64,000 nt of DNA, taken from assembly GCF_009856295.1 (NCBI RefSeq), contig NZ_WMEU01000004.1:124001-188000 (forward strand), in the 5' to 3' direction. Each line of letters starts with the position of its first letter. Within the stretch, counting starts at the first letter, position 1. Below are positions 34,359 to 41,842 of this stretch, in pieces. Under the pieces are notes generated by a model. It had not been told where the DNA came from and made no database searches. It saw nothing but the letters and a program-made list of their open reading frames with translations. The stretch comes from Pontibacillus yanchengensis. GTDB lineage: Bacteria > Bacillota > Bacilli > Bacillales > BH030062. The translations under genes and the position numbers were made by a program.

Positions 34359-35016
34359 GTTATCTATTCGTTCGCTTATGAAATGGATAGCATTGCTCTT
34401 TATTGTCATTGGTATCGGTGTGATTAGTTTTCCGTTTGTACAAAATCAGTATGTTGCTTATGAACAAGACAAGCTCCTTCATCAACTGGAAGCGGAAGAA
34501 GGGCAAGAGGTTTCTGGTGAAGAGTCGCTTCCTCAACGGTATGAAGAGCTAAACGCTATACTTGACCAGGAGGCAGCTTCAACAACCTCACCTGAAACAA
34601 AGGAGAAACCCTCTAAGAACTTGATCGGAAAAATGGAAATCTCCGCTATTAATCTGGAGTTACCCATTTTGAATGGGGCTAGTATGGAAAATTTGAAAGT
34701 AGCTGTTGGTCGTCTTTCTGGGACTGGTATTCCTGGTGAAGTAGGGAATACAGCGTTAGCAGCGCATCGAAGTTATAAGTATGGAAAGCTGTTTAATCGA
34801 CTAGATGAGGTTAAGATAGGTGATTCCATAAACATAGAGACAGGCAATCACACATATGCTTATCAGGTGGAGAACGTCTTTCGTGTGTTACCTACCGATT
34901 TATCTGTTTTGAAGCAACCAGAAACAGGTTCAATACTTACGTTAATTACTTGTGACCCCATACAAGATCCTACACATCGACTCATTGTTCAGGCTTCTTT
35001 AGTCAAGACTTCATAA
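34339..35016 (+). CDS. Sortase (class D-like)
   Basis: A cysteine transpeptidase, 225 residues from the TTG at 34339 (GGAAAG 5 nt upstream). That start gives the basic cytoplasmic flank MEGRKNRLSIRSLMK before the single signal-anchor helix; the ATG at 34378 or TTG at 34324 are alternatives. Catalytic residues: His143 (LAAHRSYKYGKLF), Cys205 (LTLITCDP), Arg214 (PTHRLIVQ). A Glu/Gln-rich stalk (~45-95) separates membrane and catalytic domain. It should cleave LPXTG substrates between Thr and Gly; the only LPXTG protein in the window is its neighbour. Confidence 0.9.
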   Translation: MEGRKNRLSIRSLMKWIALLFIVIGIGVISFPFVQNQYVAYEQDKLLHQLEAEEGQEVSGEESLPQRYEELNAILDQEAASTTSPETKEKPSKNLIGKMEISAINLELPILNGASMENLKVAVGRLSGTGIPGEVGNTALAAHRSYKYGKLFNRLDEVKIGDSINIETGNHTYAYQVENVFRVLPTDLSVLKQPETGSILTLITCDPIQDPTHRLIVQASLVKTS

Positions 35017-35080
35017 ACGTGGTGCTCATCATGAATGTACATATGTTTTCTCTACTCAACCTTGAAATTTAGGAGGCTAC

Positions 35081-35218
35081 ATGTATATGAAAATGGAAGA
35101 AAAGAAAGCATTGGACCTAGATTGGATTAGACTCGTACAACAAGCAAAAGCATTAGGGTTTAGCATCCAAGACATACGCTTGTACTTAGAAAAACAAAGC
35201 CAGGTCACGCGCTCTTAA
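35081..35218 (+). CDS. sinI: SinI-like anti-repressor
   Basis: A 45-residue frame (39-45 depending on which of three close ATGs is used) after AGGAGG. LDLDWIRLVQQAKALGFSIQDIRLYLEK matches the SinI pattern LDxEWVxLMxEAKxxxISxEEIRxYL almost position for position. SinI binds SinR through this helical hairpin and frees matrix promoters. It is encoded directly before the sinR-like gene, the same order as in B. subtilis. Confidence 0.86.
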   Translation: MYMKMEEKKALDLDWIRLVQQAKALGFSIQDIRLYLEKQSQVTRS

Positions 35219-35243
35219 CTATTCTAGACCAGGAGGTTACACG

Positions 35244-35570
35244 ATGTTTGGGGATCGATTCAGACATTTTCGCTACCAAAAGCGAATGTCCTTAGATGAG
35301 ATAGCGGGAAGGACTGGAATACCAAAGCCTATTTTGAAAGAAATCGAAAAAAATGCTATTCCGAATCCCTCCGTGTTTATTAGGAATAAGATTGCAACTG
35401 TATTGGAGATTCCTTTGGATCAAATGCTTGATTCATCTAGTTCTAATACATATGAGGAACTGGATGAGGAGTGGTTGAAGGTTGTAAGGGAAGCAATGGA
35501 ATCAGGGATATCGAAAGAGGAGTTTAGTGAGTTTTTAGAGTTTTATAATGGTGGTATGATAGATGAATAA
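35244..35570 (+). CDS. sinR: SinR-like master repressor
   Basis: A 108-residue XRE-family protein. N-terminal HTH ~1-63 (MSLDEIAGRTGIPKPILKEIEKNAIPNPS) and a C-terminal dimerisation/SinI-binding hairpin, EEWLKVVREAMESGISKEEFSEFLEF, that closely resembles the SinI-like sequence and the SinR C-terminus (SEWEKLVRDAMTSGVSKKQF). Start ATG lies 7 nt after AGGAGG. Paired with sinI upstream and closed by a strong terminator. With the paralogue at 29137 it frames the matrix genes on both sides. Confidence 0.9.
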   Translation: MFGDRFRHFRYQKRMSLDEIAGRTGIPKPILKEIEKNAIPNPSVFIRNKIATVLEIPLDQMLDSSSSNTYEELDEEWLKVVREAMESGISKEEFSEFLEFYNGGMIDE

Positions 35571-35614
35571 CCCGCAAGGCTAACGAATCTATAGCCTTGC
35601 GGGTTATTGTTTTT
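35568..35614 (+). terminator. Terminator of sinI-sinR
   Basis: AACCCGCAAGGCT / AGCCTTGCGGGTT, 13-bp stem followed by ATTGTTTTT. Confidence 0.9.
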
Positions 35615-35647
35615 CAGCTCGTAGATATCTAGCTCCAGCGCTTTTCC

Positions 35648-36475
35648 TTATTCCATACGCTCCAGCATGCCTTTGATAATCGTAGTAGAGTTATCGATAG
35701 CTTGTGCTTTGAATTCTTCCCATTTCATAACCGCTTCTTCGCCGGCGTCATCGGAAGCGGAGCGGATGACGATGTACGGGACGTCGTTTAGGTGGGCAAC
35801 TTGGCCTACGGCTGCACCTTCCATTTCCACAACATAAGCGTTAAATGTATCCAAGATCCATTGTTTCTTTTCTTCGTTGGCGATGAATTGGTCGCCTGAT
35901 GCGATGCGTTGGGTGAATACTTGTGTTTTTTCTGGTAGTTGTTTGGCTGCTTTTTCGGCTAGCTTGACCATTTGTTCATCTGCTTTGAAATACCCTTTCT
36001 CTAAGCGGGGGATGATGCCTGGTTCAAAACCTTTTGCCGTTTCATCCATATCGTGTTGGACGGTATCTTTTGAGATGACAATGTCACCAAGTTCCACATC
36101 AGGATGTATTGCCCCGGAAATACCAGAGTTGATTAGCTTGTCGACGCCAAATTCATTGATAAGTAGCGTAGAAGCCATCGTTGCGTTCACTTTGCCGATT
36201 CCAGATTGTACGAGTACGATAGGTTGGTCTTTCAATGTACCTTCAAAGAACGTCATGCCTGCGATATTTTTTTTATTTTCAACCGTCATGTCCTCTTTTA
36301 ACGTTTTAATTTCTTCTTTCATTGGTCCGATAATGCCGACTGCTTTCTGTTCTTCTTGTTTTTCTGATGATGCTTCTGCGTTGGCTTGCTCGTTTTGTTG
36401 CTGTCCGCATCCGATGAGTGCGACGGATAAGACGAGTAGGATGAGTGCGTGTTTGCTTAGAGAAATAAATTTCAT
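35648..36475 (-). CDS. Lipoprotein MTA/SAH nucleosidase
   Basis: A 275-residue 5'-methylthioadenosine/S-adenosylhomocysteine nucleosidase with an added lipoprotein signal: MKFISLSK plus hydrophobic core and lipobox LIGC (Cys23), then a Gln/Glu-rich linker to ~45. The catalytic domain is complete: VGIIGPMKEEI (Glu of the active site), SGISGAIHP, VVEMEGAAV (nucleoside-binding Glu) and SASDDAG (catalytic Asp). Cytoplasmic Pfs is ~230 residues, so the extra length is the leader and linker. It would act outside the membrane, releasing adenine from extracellular MTA/SAH. It is 33 bp downstream of adenine deaminase in the same transcript. Confidence 0.87.
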   Translation of the reverse strand: MKFISLSKHALILLVLSVALIGCGQQQNEQANAEASSEKQEEQKAVGIIGPMKEEIKTLKEDMTVENKKNIAGMTFFEGTLKDQPIVLVQSGIGKVNATMASTLLINEFGVDKLINSGISGAIHPDVELGDIVISKDTVQHDMDETAKGFEPGIIPRLEKGYFKADEQMVKLAEKAAKQLPEKTQVFTQRIASGDQFIANEEKKQWILDTFNAYVVEMEGAAVGQVAHLNDVPYIVIRSASDDAGEEAVMKWEEFKAQAIDNSTTIIKGMLERME

Positions 36476-36508
36476 TGGGAAAACTCCTTCTAGATGTATG
36501 ATTTATAT

Positions 36509-38284
36509 CTAATCGGATGGGATAACATCCGGATTATTAGTTGGTTGTGCTTCTACTGGAATATGGGTGAACCGTTCCACATCAAACAGGCCCGTGTCTG
36601 TCAGTTTTATGGAAGGAATGACAGGTAAGGTTACAAAGGACATCGTTAAAAATGGATCAAACGTGTTTGCAAACCCAAGTCTAGTAAGTGCCTGATGAAT
36701 GTCATGGAGCTGGTTGTTCACCACATCATATGGTTGTTCAGACATAAGGCCTGCTACAGGTAAAGGCAATTGTGCCTCTACCACACCATCTTTGACGACT
36801 ACCAGTCCGCCATGAATAGTTTTTAAAGCTTCAATAGCAGCAAGGATATCTTCATCATTCGTGCCGGTAGCAACGATATTATGGGAATCGTGAGCAATGG
36901 TTGTTGCGATTGCGCCTGATTGAAAGCCAAATCCATTCACAATACCTACGCCTATGTTGCCTGTATTGTGGTGACGTTCAACTACAACGAGCTTTTGTTG
37001 GTCCTTCTCTACAGAAGGGGAAAAGGAGCCATCGACAACATGTACAGTGTCTACGATCTTTTTCGTCACTAAATCATTCGGAGTGATTTGGATGATGGAT
37101 GCAAATGCTTGATTCTTTATTGGAATGCGTAAGTCATCCACTTTCATTTCAGGTGCGTGAACGGTATCCGTTAGCTTGGCTGGGGCAGGTTCTGCAGTGG
37201 ATTCATTACCAACGTATGAGCCATTTTTCGCAACTAACCGCCCACCTTTATACACCTCATGAATATCAATGGTCTCCAGATTATCTAGTAATAAAAAATC
37301 TGCCTCATAGCCTGGCGCTATAGCACCTTTTTGCTTGAAGTCATAGCACTGAGCGGCGTTCAAACTTCCCATTTGGATTGCTTGAATAGGAGATAGGCCT
37401 AATTGAATGGCTAATCGAACGTTATAGTCAATGCTTCCTTCTTCAATCAGATCATCTAAGTGCTTATCGTCTGTACAAAAAAGGCAACGATGAGTGTTTT
37501 GCGGTGTAACAGCTCCGATTAGGGAGGTAAGGTCTTTGGCAACAGAGCCTTCTCGAAGCATTAAATACATGCCTCGTCTCAAGCGTTCACGCGCGTCCTC
37601 TTCCTTTTTGCACTCATGGTCCGTCATCACCCCTGCTGTACGGTAAATGTTGATGGCATGGGTGTCTAAACCTGCGAGATGCCCATCAATATGGTTACGA
37701 TGTTCATTGTTTTGTAAAATCTTATCGACAATCCAGTCAGCACCATTTTGCAAGGAAGGATAGTCCATTACTTCCGCTAATCCATGTACGCGTGAGTGGG
37801 CATAAAACCCTTTTAAATCAGTAGATGCAAGGGTTGCTCCGGTATTCTCAAAAGGAGTTGCGGGTACACAGGACGGTAGCATAAACCTACTGTCTAGTTC
37901 CAGTTGATCTGAATTCTGTAGCATGTAATGGATTCCAGATGTACCAGCTACATTGGCGATTTCATGTGGGTCCGTTACGACAGTGGTGACCCCATGGGGA
38001 AGGACTACTTTTGCAAACTCATTGGGGGTTAGCATGGACGATTCAATGTGCACATGCCCATCAATAAAAGAGGGGGAGACATAACTATTTTGAGCATCGA
38101 TAACCGTTTTTCCATCATAGTTCCCAACGCCAACAAAAATACCTTCACATATGGCGACATCCCCCTCCACGATCTCCCCGTTGAACACATCGACAATGCG
38201 TCCATTTTTGATGACAAGGTCAGCAGGAATTGTCTTGTTGGCTACAGCAATCTGTTTTTGAAATTGATTTTTGTTGTGAGTCAT
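36509..38284 (-). CDS. ade: Adenine deaminase
   Basis: A 591-residue amidohydrolase converting adenine to hypoxanthine. The N-terminal composite domain (ADLVIKNGRIVDVFNGEI) is followed by the metal-site GHVHIESSML, TVVTDPHEIANVAG, and a second-metal region TDHE. C-terminal features VATGTNDEDI and LPLPVAGLMS are typical of Bacillus AdeC. The ATG at 38284 is 7 nt after AAAGGAGG; the ATG six bases earlier is too close. A guanine-class riboswitch lies upstream, and the lipoprotein nucleosidase gene follows. Confidence 0.94.
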   Translation of the reverse strand: MTHNKNQFQKQIAVANKTIPADLVIKNGRIVDVFNGEIVEGDVAICEGIFVGVGNYDGKTVIDAQNSYVSPSFIDGHVHIESSMLTPNEFAKVVLPHGVTTVVTDPHEIANVAGTSGIHYMLQNSDQLELDSRFMLPSCVPATPFENTGATLASTDLKGFYAHSRVHGLAEVMDYPSLQNGADWIVDKILQNNEHRNHIDGHLAGLDTHAINIYRTAGVMTDHECKKEEDARERLRRGMYLMLREGSVAKDLTSLIGAVTPQNTHRCLFCTDDKHLDDLIEEGSIDYNVRLAIQLGLSPIQAIQMGSLNAAQCYDFKQKGAIAPGYEADFLLLDNLETIDIHEVYKGGRLVAKNGSYVGNESTAEPAPAKLTDTVHAPEMKVDDLRIPIKNQAFASIIQITPNDLVTKKIVDTVHVVDGSFSPSVEKDQQKLVVVERHHNTGNIGVGIVNGFGFQSGAIATTIAHDSHNIVATGTNDEDILAAIEALKTIHGGLVVVKDGVVEAQLPLPVAGLMSEQPYDVVNNQLHDIHQALTRLGFANTFDPFLTMSFVTLPVIPSIKLTDTGLFDVERFTHIPVEAQPTNNPDVIPSD

Positions 38285-38383
38285 TCCCATTCCTCCTTTT
38301 GAAATCTAAAGCGCAAGCGCTGGGCGCTGGATGTGTCTCCATTGCACCTATATAAACCAGTTAAATTGTTAATTCCTATACAA

Positions 38384-38417
38384 AAAAACTCCAGGTGTAC
38401 CGAACACCTGGAGTTTG
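38384..38417 (-). terminator. Riboswitch terminator upstream of adenine deaminase
   Basis: On the minus strand AACTCCAGGTGT / ACACCTGGAGTT with a TCGGT-type loop and TTTTTTT; it lies between the purine aptamer and the ade start. Confidence 0.9.
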
Positions 38418-38470
38418 ACAGAAAGGGGGCAAAGGATAGACGTATATCGATATACGTCAGGTCTCAACCC

Positions 38471-38541
38471 CCTCTCGTAGTCAAACCATTTACGGTAGTT
38501 TGGTAGAAACTTATGGACCATATCTCCAAGATTATACGTCG
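38471..38541 (-). promoter_or_regulatory. Purine riboswitch, guanine class
   Basis: On the minus strand the aptamer core reads GTATAATC, GATATGG, AGTTTCTACC, CCGTAAATGG, TTTGACTACG, matching the xpt-type consensus in order and spacing. The specificity base in GACTA is C (adenine sensors have GATTA), so guanine or hypoxanthine is the predicted ligand. A 20-bp perfect palindrome (38439-38458) lies between aptamer and terminator; its TATACGTC half can pair with GACGTATA at the aptamer's 5' edge, a possible switch helix. Ligand should turn the operon off. Confidence 0.93.
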
Positions 38542-38580
38542 GGATTTCATAATAATATTTTTGCTTAAAGTTTAATTAAT

Positions 38581-38610
38581 ATTCTAGGCAACGCAGATCG
38601 TGATTGTCAA
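38581..38610 (-). promoter_or_regulatory. SigA-type promoter of the ade operon
   Basis: Minus strand TTGACA (plus positions 38605-38610), 18-bp spacer, TAGAAT (38581-38586), about 40 nt before the aptamer. Confidence 0.65.
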
Positions 38611-38629
38611 TATTCTTTTTAAACAAAGT

Positions 38630-38658
38630 GAATCCAGAGCTGTGGTAGCTCTGGATTC
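38630..38658 (-). terminator. Hairpin downstream of abgT, probable terminator
   Basis: GAATCCAGAGCT / AGCTCTGGATTC 12-bp perfect stem with a 5-nt loop. The U-tract on the minus side is weak (ACTTTGTTT), so it may act as terminator or RNA stabiliser for the abg operon. Confidence 0.5.
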
Positions 38659-38702
38659 ATTAGTTGTGTGATGACTTGTATATAACGTAATAAGTTATAG
38701 AG

Positions 38703-38917
38703 GCCACGTCCAGCTGCAGCGCCCAGCGACTAGCAAACTTCCTGCATCTCCTTACGATGAGTCAACATCGAATCGCTACCGCTCGTCGTGTTTTCTTTCG
38801 GTCTACACGACGTAGGTTGATTCGATGTTGCTACGTGATGCAGCAGTTTAATCGAACACCCTATAATGCATACTTAGGAAAGTTTGTACGTCGTTAAACG
38901 GGCGCTTCCACTTTTAC
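38703..38917 (+). repeat. MITE-like interspersed repeat, copy B
   Basis: About 215 bp from CCAGCTGCAGCGCCCAGCG to CGGGCGCTTCCACTTTT. Terminal AGCGCCC/GGGCGCT inverted repeat; internal dyad GTCAACATCGAATC / GATTCGATGTTGC. It touches the 3' end of abgT. Confidence 0.82.
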
Positions 38918-40446
38918 TGAAGGTACATATGAACGCCTGGTCCAAATGGAATACCAAGCAATGCGAATGCTAATAGAAGCACGATCCATACACCTAAGAA
39001 GCATAAACTGTACGGCAACATGAGCGAGATCAGTGTACCGAGTCCAGCCTTTTTATCGTATTCTCGCATGAAGGCGAGGACGATAATGATATATGGGTTC
39101 ATTGGTGTAATGATGTTTGTAGATGAGTCTGCGATACGGTATGCAGCCTGGATGAAGGCTGGGTGATAGTCTAATAGATAGAACATTTTAATAAATATTG
39201 GTGCTTCTAGTGCCCATTGTGCGGAACCACTAAAGACAAGTAGGTTCATTAGGGCAGTTAGGAAGACGAAGCCAATGATGACCGGAATACCTGTCATATT
39301 CATAGCTTGTAGCGCGTTAGCACCACTTACGGCAATCCAAGTACCGATGTTTGTCCAATCAAAGTATGCGATAAACTGAGCGGCTGCGAAGATTAGTACG
39401 ATAAAGCCGGACATATCTTTCATGGCCTCTCCCATGAATTTGGACACGTCTTTACCACTTTCAAGCTTGCCAACTGTTTTACCATACGTAACACCAAGTA
39501 CGATGAAGAAGAACAAGATGATTGGGATGATTCCGTCTAAGAAAGGGGATGGAACCAAACCGCCATCTTCATTACGTAATGGAGAACCTGGCCACGCAAT
39601 GGCAAGGACAAGAAGAGCAATATAGCCTAATCCAGCAAAAGTTGCGTTACGAAGGCCTTTTTTCTCAAGAGGCGTTGAAGCCTGCATTTCGGAATTCATG
39701 TCACCTTCGTATTTACCCAAACGAGGTTCAATGATTTTTTCTGTTACAAGTGCACCTGTAACAGAAAGTAAGACAACGGATACGACCATGAAGTAGTAGT
39801 TATCCACTGGTGTTACGACAACACTTGAATCAAGACTTTGCATCACTTCTGTTGAAATACCTGATAGTAACGCGTCTGTTCCTGCAATAATAATGTTTGC
39901 TGTAAAACCAGATCCAACCCCGGCGAAACCAGCTGCAAGACCTGCTAATGGATGACGGCCAATCGTGTAGAAGACCATCGCTGCAAGTGGTGGAACGATA
40001 ACGAATGCAGCGTCTGAAGCTAAGTTACCTAAAATACCTACAAAGATGACAGCGTATGTTGTTAAAGCTGTAGGAGCTTTCAAAATAGTACTTTTAATCG
40101 CTGTTTCTAACAATCCAACTTTATCAGCTAGTCCAATGCCTAGCATCATCGCTAATACGAGTCCAAGTGGCTTAAATCCAGTAAAGTTCGTGAGCATGGA
40201 CGTTAGTATATATTTTAGCCCTTCACCTGACACTAAACTTTTAATTGGAACAATCTCACCTGAGCCAGGTTGTTTAACCGTTACGCCAAAGCTTGATACA
40301 AGCCATGATAGAAGTATGATAAATAATGCAAGATACACGAACAGCATGAACGGGTCAGGAAGCTTGTTACCTGCTCGTTCAATAAAGTTTAAAAACCTCG
40401 ACATTCCTTTGCTTTGTTTTTCTTGAGAGTGCTCTTCTGTAGCCAT
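38914..40446 (-). CDS. abgT: AbgT family transporter (p-aminobenzoyl-glutamate type)
   Basis: A 510-residue membrane protein with about 11-13 helices. NKLPDPFMLFVYLALFIILLS near the N-terminus and the LASDAAFVIVPPLAAMVF and SSTNIITPMNPYIIIVLAF segments are AbgT family signatures. E. coli AbgT imports p-aminobenzoyl-glutamate; some homologues export sulfonamides. The M20 hydrolases upstream favour uptake of an N-acyl amino acid or aminobenzoyl-glutamate. The ATG at 40446 is preferred over the in-frame GTG at 40455, which lies inside the AAAGGGTG binding site. A 19-bp operator-like element lies just upstream. Confidence 0.9.
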   Translation of the reverse strand: MATEEHSQEKQSKGMSRFLNFIERAGNKLPDPFMLFVYLALFIILLSWLVSSFGVTVKQPGSGEIVPIKSLVSGEGLKYILTSMLTNFTGFKPLGLVLAMMLGIGLADKVGLLETAIKSTILKAPTALTTYAVIFVGILGNLASDAAFVIVPPLAAMVFYTIGRHPLAGLAAGFAGVGSGFTANIIIAGTDALLSGISTEVMQSLDSSVVVTPVDNYYFMVVSVVLLSVTGALVTEKIIEPRLGKYEGDMNSEMQASTPLEKKGLRNATFAGLGYIALLVLAIAWPGSPLRNEDGGLVPSPFLDGIIPIILFFFIVLGVTYGKTVGKLESGKDVSKFMGEAMKDMSGFIVLIFAAAQFIAYFDWTNIGTWIAVSGANALQAMNMTGIPVIIGFVFLTALMNLLVFSGSAQWALEAPIFIKMFYLLDYHPAFIQAAYRIADSSTNIITPMNPYIIIVLAFMREYDKKAGLGTLISLMLPYSLCFLGVWIVLLLAFALLGIPFGPGVHMYLQ

Positions 40447-40477
40447 TCTTTTCACCCTTTCTGTGGATTTAGGAAAA

Positions 40478-40496
40478 TTTCCTTAAACATTCCGTT
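40478..40496 (-). promoter_or_regulatory. Operator-like 19-bp element before abgT
   Basis: Plus-strand TTTCCTTAAACATTCCGTT, 17/19 identical to the element at 45622-45640 before the first hydrolase gene of the same locus. TTCC motifs are 11 bp apart. Probable binding site of the regulator encoded at 40535-41842. Confidence 0.6.
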
Positions 40497-40534
40497 TTTA
40501 TCCAAAAATAGTCAACCATTGTCTTTTTGTATTT

Positions 40535-41842
40535 TTATGCAGTTGTAAAGGTGTACACTTTTCTTGGTCGTCCTCGTTCCCCTGATTGAGCTTCTCCGCA
40601 TTGTTGAACTAGTCCGACACGTTCCATTTCGGTTAAAATCCTACGTCCGTTCCGCTCTGTGCTTTGAAGCCACCTCGATAAATCCTGAGAGGTAAACTCT
40701 TGGCGACCATATTGATTAGAGTAGGAGATGATTTTCGATACAACTCCTGGACTCAATGCGGCACCTTTGATTTTTTCGAACCAGGCAGATCCTGTCTCCA
40801 TCGTCTGATAGGATATTTCATTTTCCTGCTGATGCTTTAGTGTAATCGTTTGGTCTTCATCCATAATTAAGATGGTCGGTTTTTCATAGTGTTTCGTGTG
40901 TCGGAAGCCAAGGCGTACATTTTGTTCGGCCTGGGAGACGGTTTCCCCAAATCCTATGGCGACTTTAGCATGGAGGCTAGTTTGAAGCTTGACTTCCTCC
41001 ATTAAGGCGTAAAGGTCACTTTCAGACTCATCACTTAGCTCGCCGCGGGTCGTAAAAATAAAGAATAACCCGTCTCCAAGCTGCATGAGCGAACCGTTCG
41101 TTTTTTCCGCCAGTGTAAGCAAGTATCGTTTTAAATCGAGTTCTTGATGTTTTGTTTTAAAAGAATAGTAGAGCTCTTCTAGTTCATCTGGGTTAAAATC
41201 CATTCGACAGCCAATCACGGCAACTTGAGCATTACGGTAACGATTGGATTGAGCTCGTTCTTCTAAATATTGAATCACTAGTTTGATGGATAGGTAAGAA
41301 GGAGTCACCCGAAATACTGGGATGTGCATGTCTTTTAATCGATAATAGACGTCTTTAATAGAAGTGATTACGACTTCTGTCTTGCCTTGTTCATATAGAT
41401 GTCGATGAAACTCGACCAACTGCTCCGTTTTTCCACCACCTTCAAAAGGGTGGTTATAGTACGTTAATGAGCTTAACTGATAGTAGGATAGTATTTTATC
41501 AATTTCTTCATTTTTGATGGTATCAATGCTTACGCTTTTAAACACTTTGTCTGTTGTGAGTTGAGCTTCTAATAGAATCCCAAAGAAGCTTGAACCATGA
41601 AGAGGAGGGAATGTCCCTTCTTCATCTGTAATGAGATCTTGCTCTTTAGCGTAGGTGTAATTGAGTACGCCTGAAAAAAGCCATTGATCCACTTCATAGC
41701 GGTGGTTTGTCAATATGTCCGTTACATCAGACAACTGCTCATACGTATATGGGAAAAAGGATATTTCTTCAAATTCATCCGCAACATACATGATGCGTTT
41801 TACGGAATCTTTAGGCCCGATTACGCCAATCTTCGTTTTCAT
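40535..41842 (-). CDS. Putative transcriptional regulator of the abg locus
   Basis: A 435-residue cytoplasmic protein. The N-terminal ~190 residues look like an effector-sensing region (KIGVIGPKDSVKRIMYVADEF). The middle contains KVAIGFGETVSQAEQNVRLGFRH, which resembles the IGxGxT...A helix of degenerate GGDEF/cyclase domains, without the GGDEF signature. The C-terminal ~80 residues (EFTSQDLSRWLQSTERNGRRILTEMERVGL...GRPRKVY) form a winged helix. The ATG at 41842 follows ACAGGTGATGACC and overlaps the upstream gene. Located between the hydrolases and the transporter, it most likely controls both via the two 19-bp elements. I do not know a characterised homologue. Confidence 0.65.
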   Translation of the reverse strand: MKTKIGVIGPKDSVKRIMYVADEFEEISFFPYTYEQLSDVTDILTNHRYEVDQWLFSGVLNYTYAKEQDLITDEEGTFPPLHGSSFFGILLEAQLTTDKVFKSVSIDTIKNEEIDKILSYYQLSSLTYYNHPFEGGGKTEQLVEFHRHLYEQGKTEVVITSIKDVYYRLKDMHIPVFRVTPSYLSIKLVIQYLEERAQSNRYRNAQVAVIGCRMDFNPDELEELYYSFKTKHQELDLKRYLLTLAEKTNGSLMQLGDGLFFIFTTRGELSDESESDLYALMEEVKLQTSLHAKVAIGFGETVSQAEQNVRLGFRHTKHYEKPTILIMDEDQTITLKHQQENEISYQTMETGSAWFEKIKGAALSPGVVSKIISYSNQYGRQEFTSQDLSRWLQSTERNGRRILTEMERVGLVQQCGEAQSGERGRPRKVYTFTTA

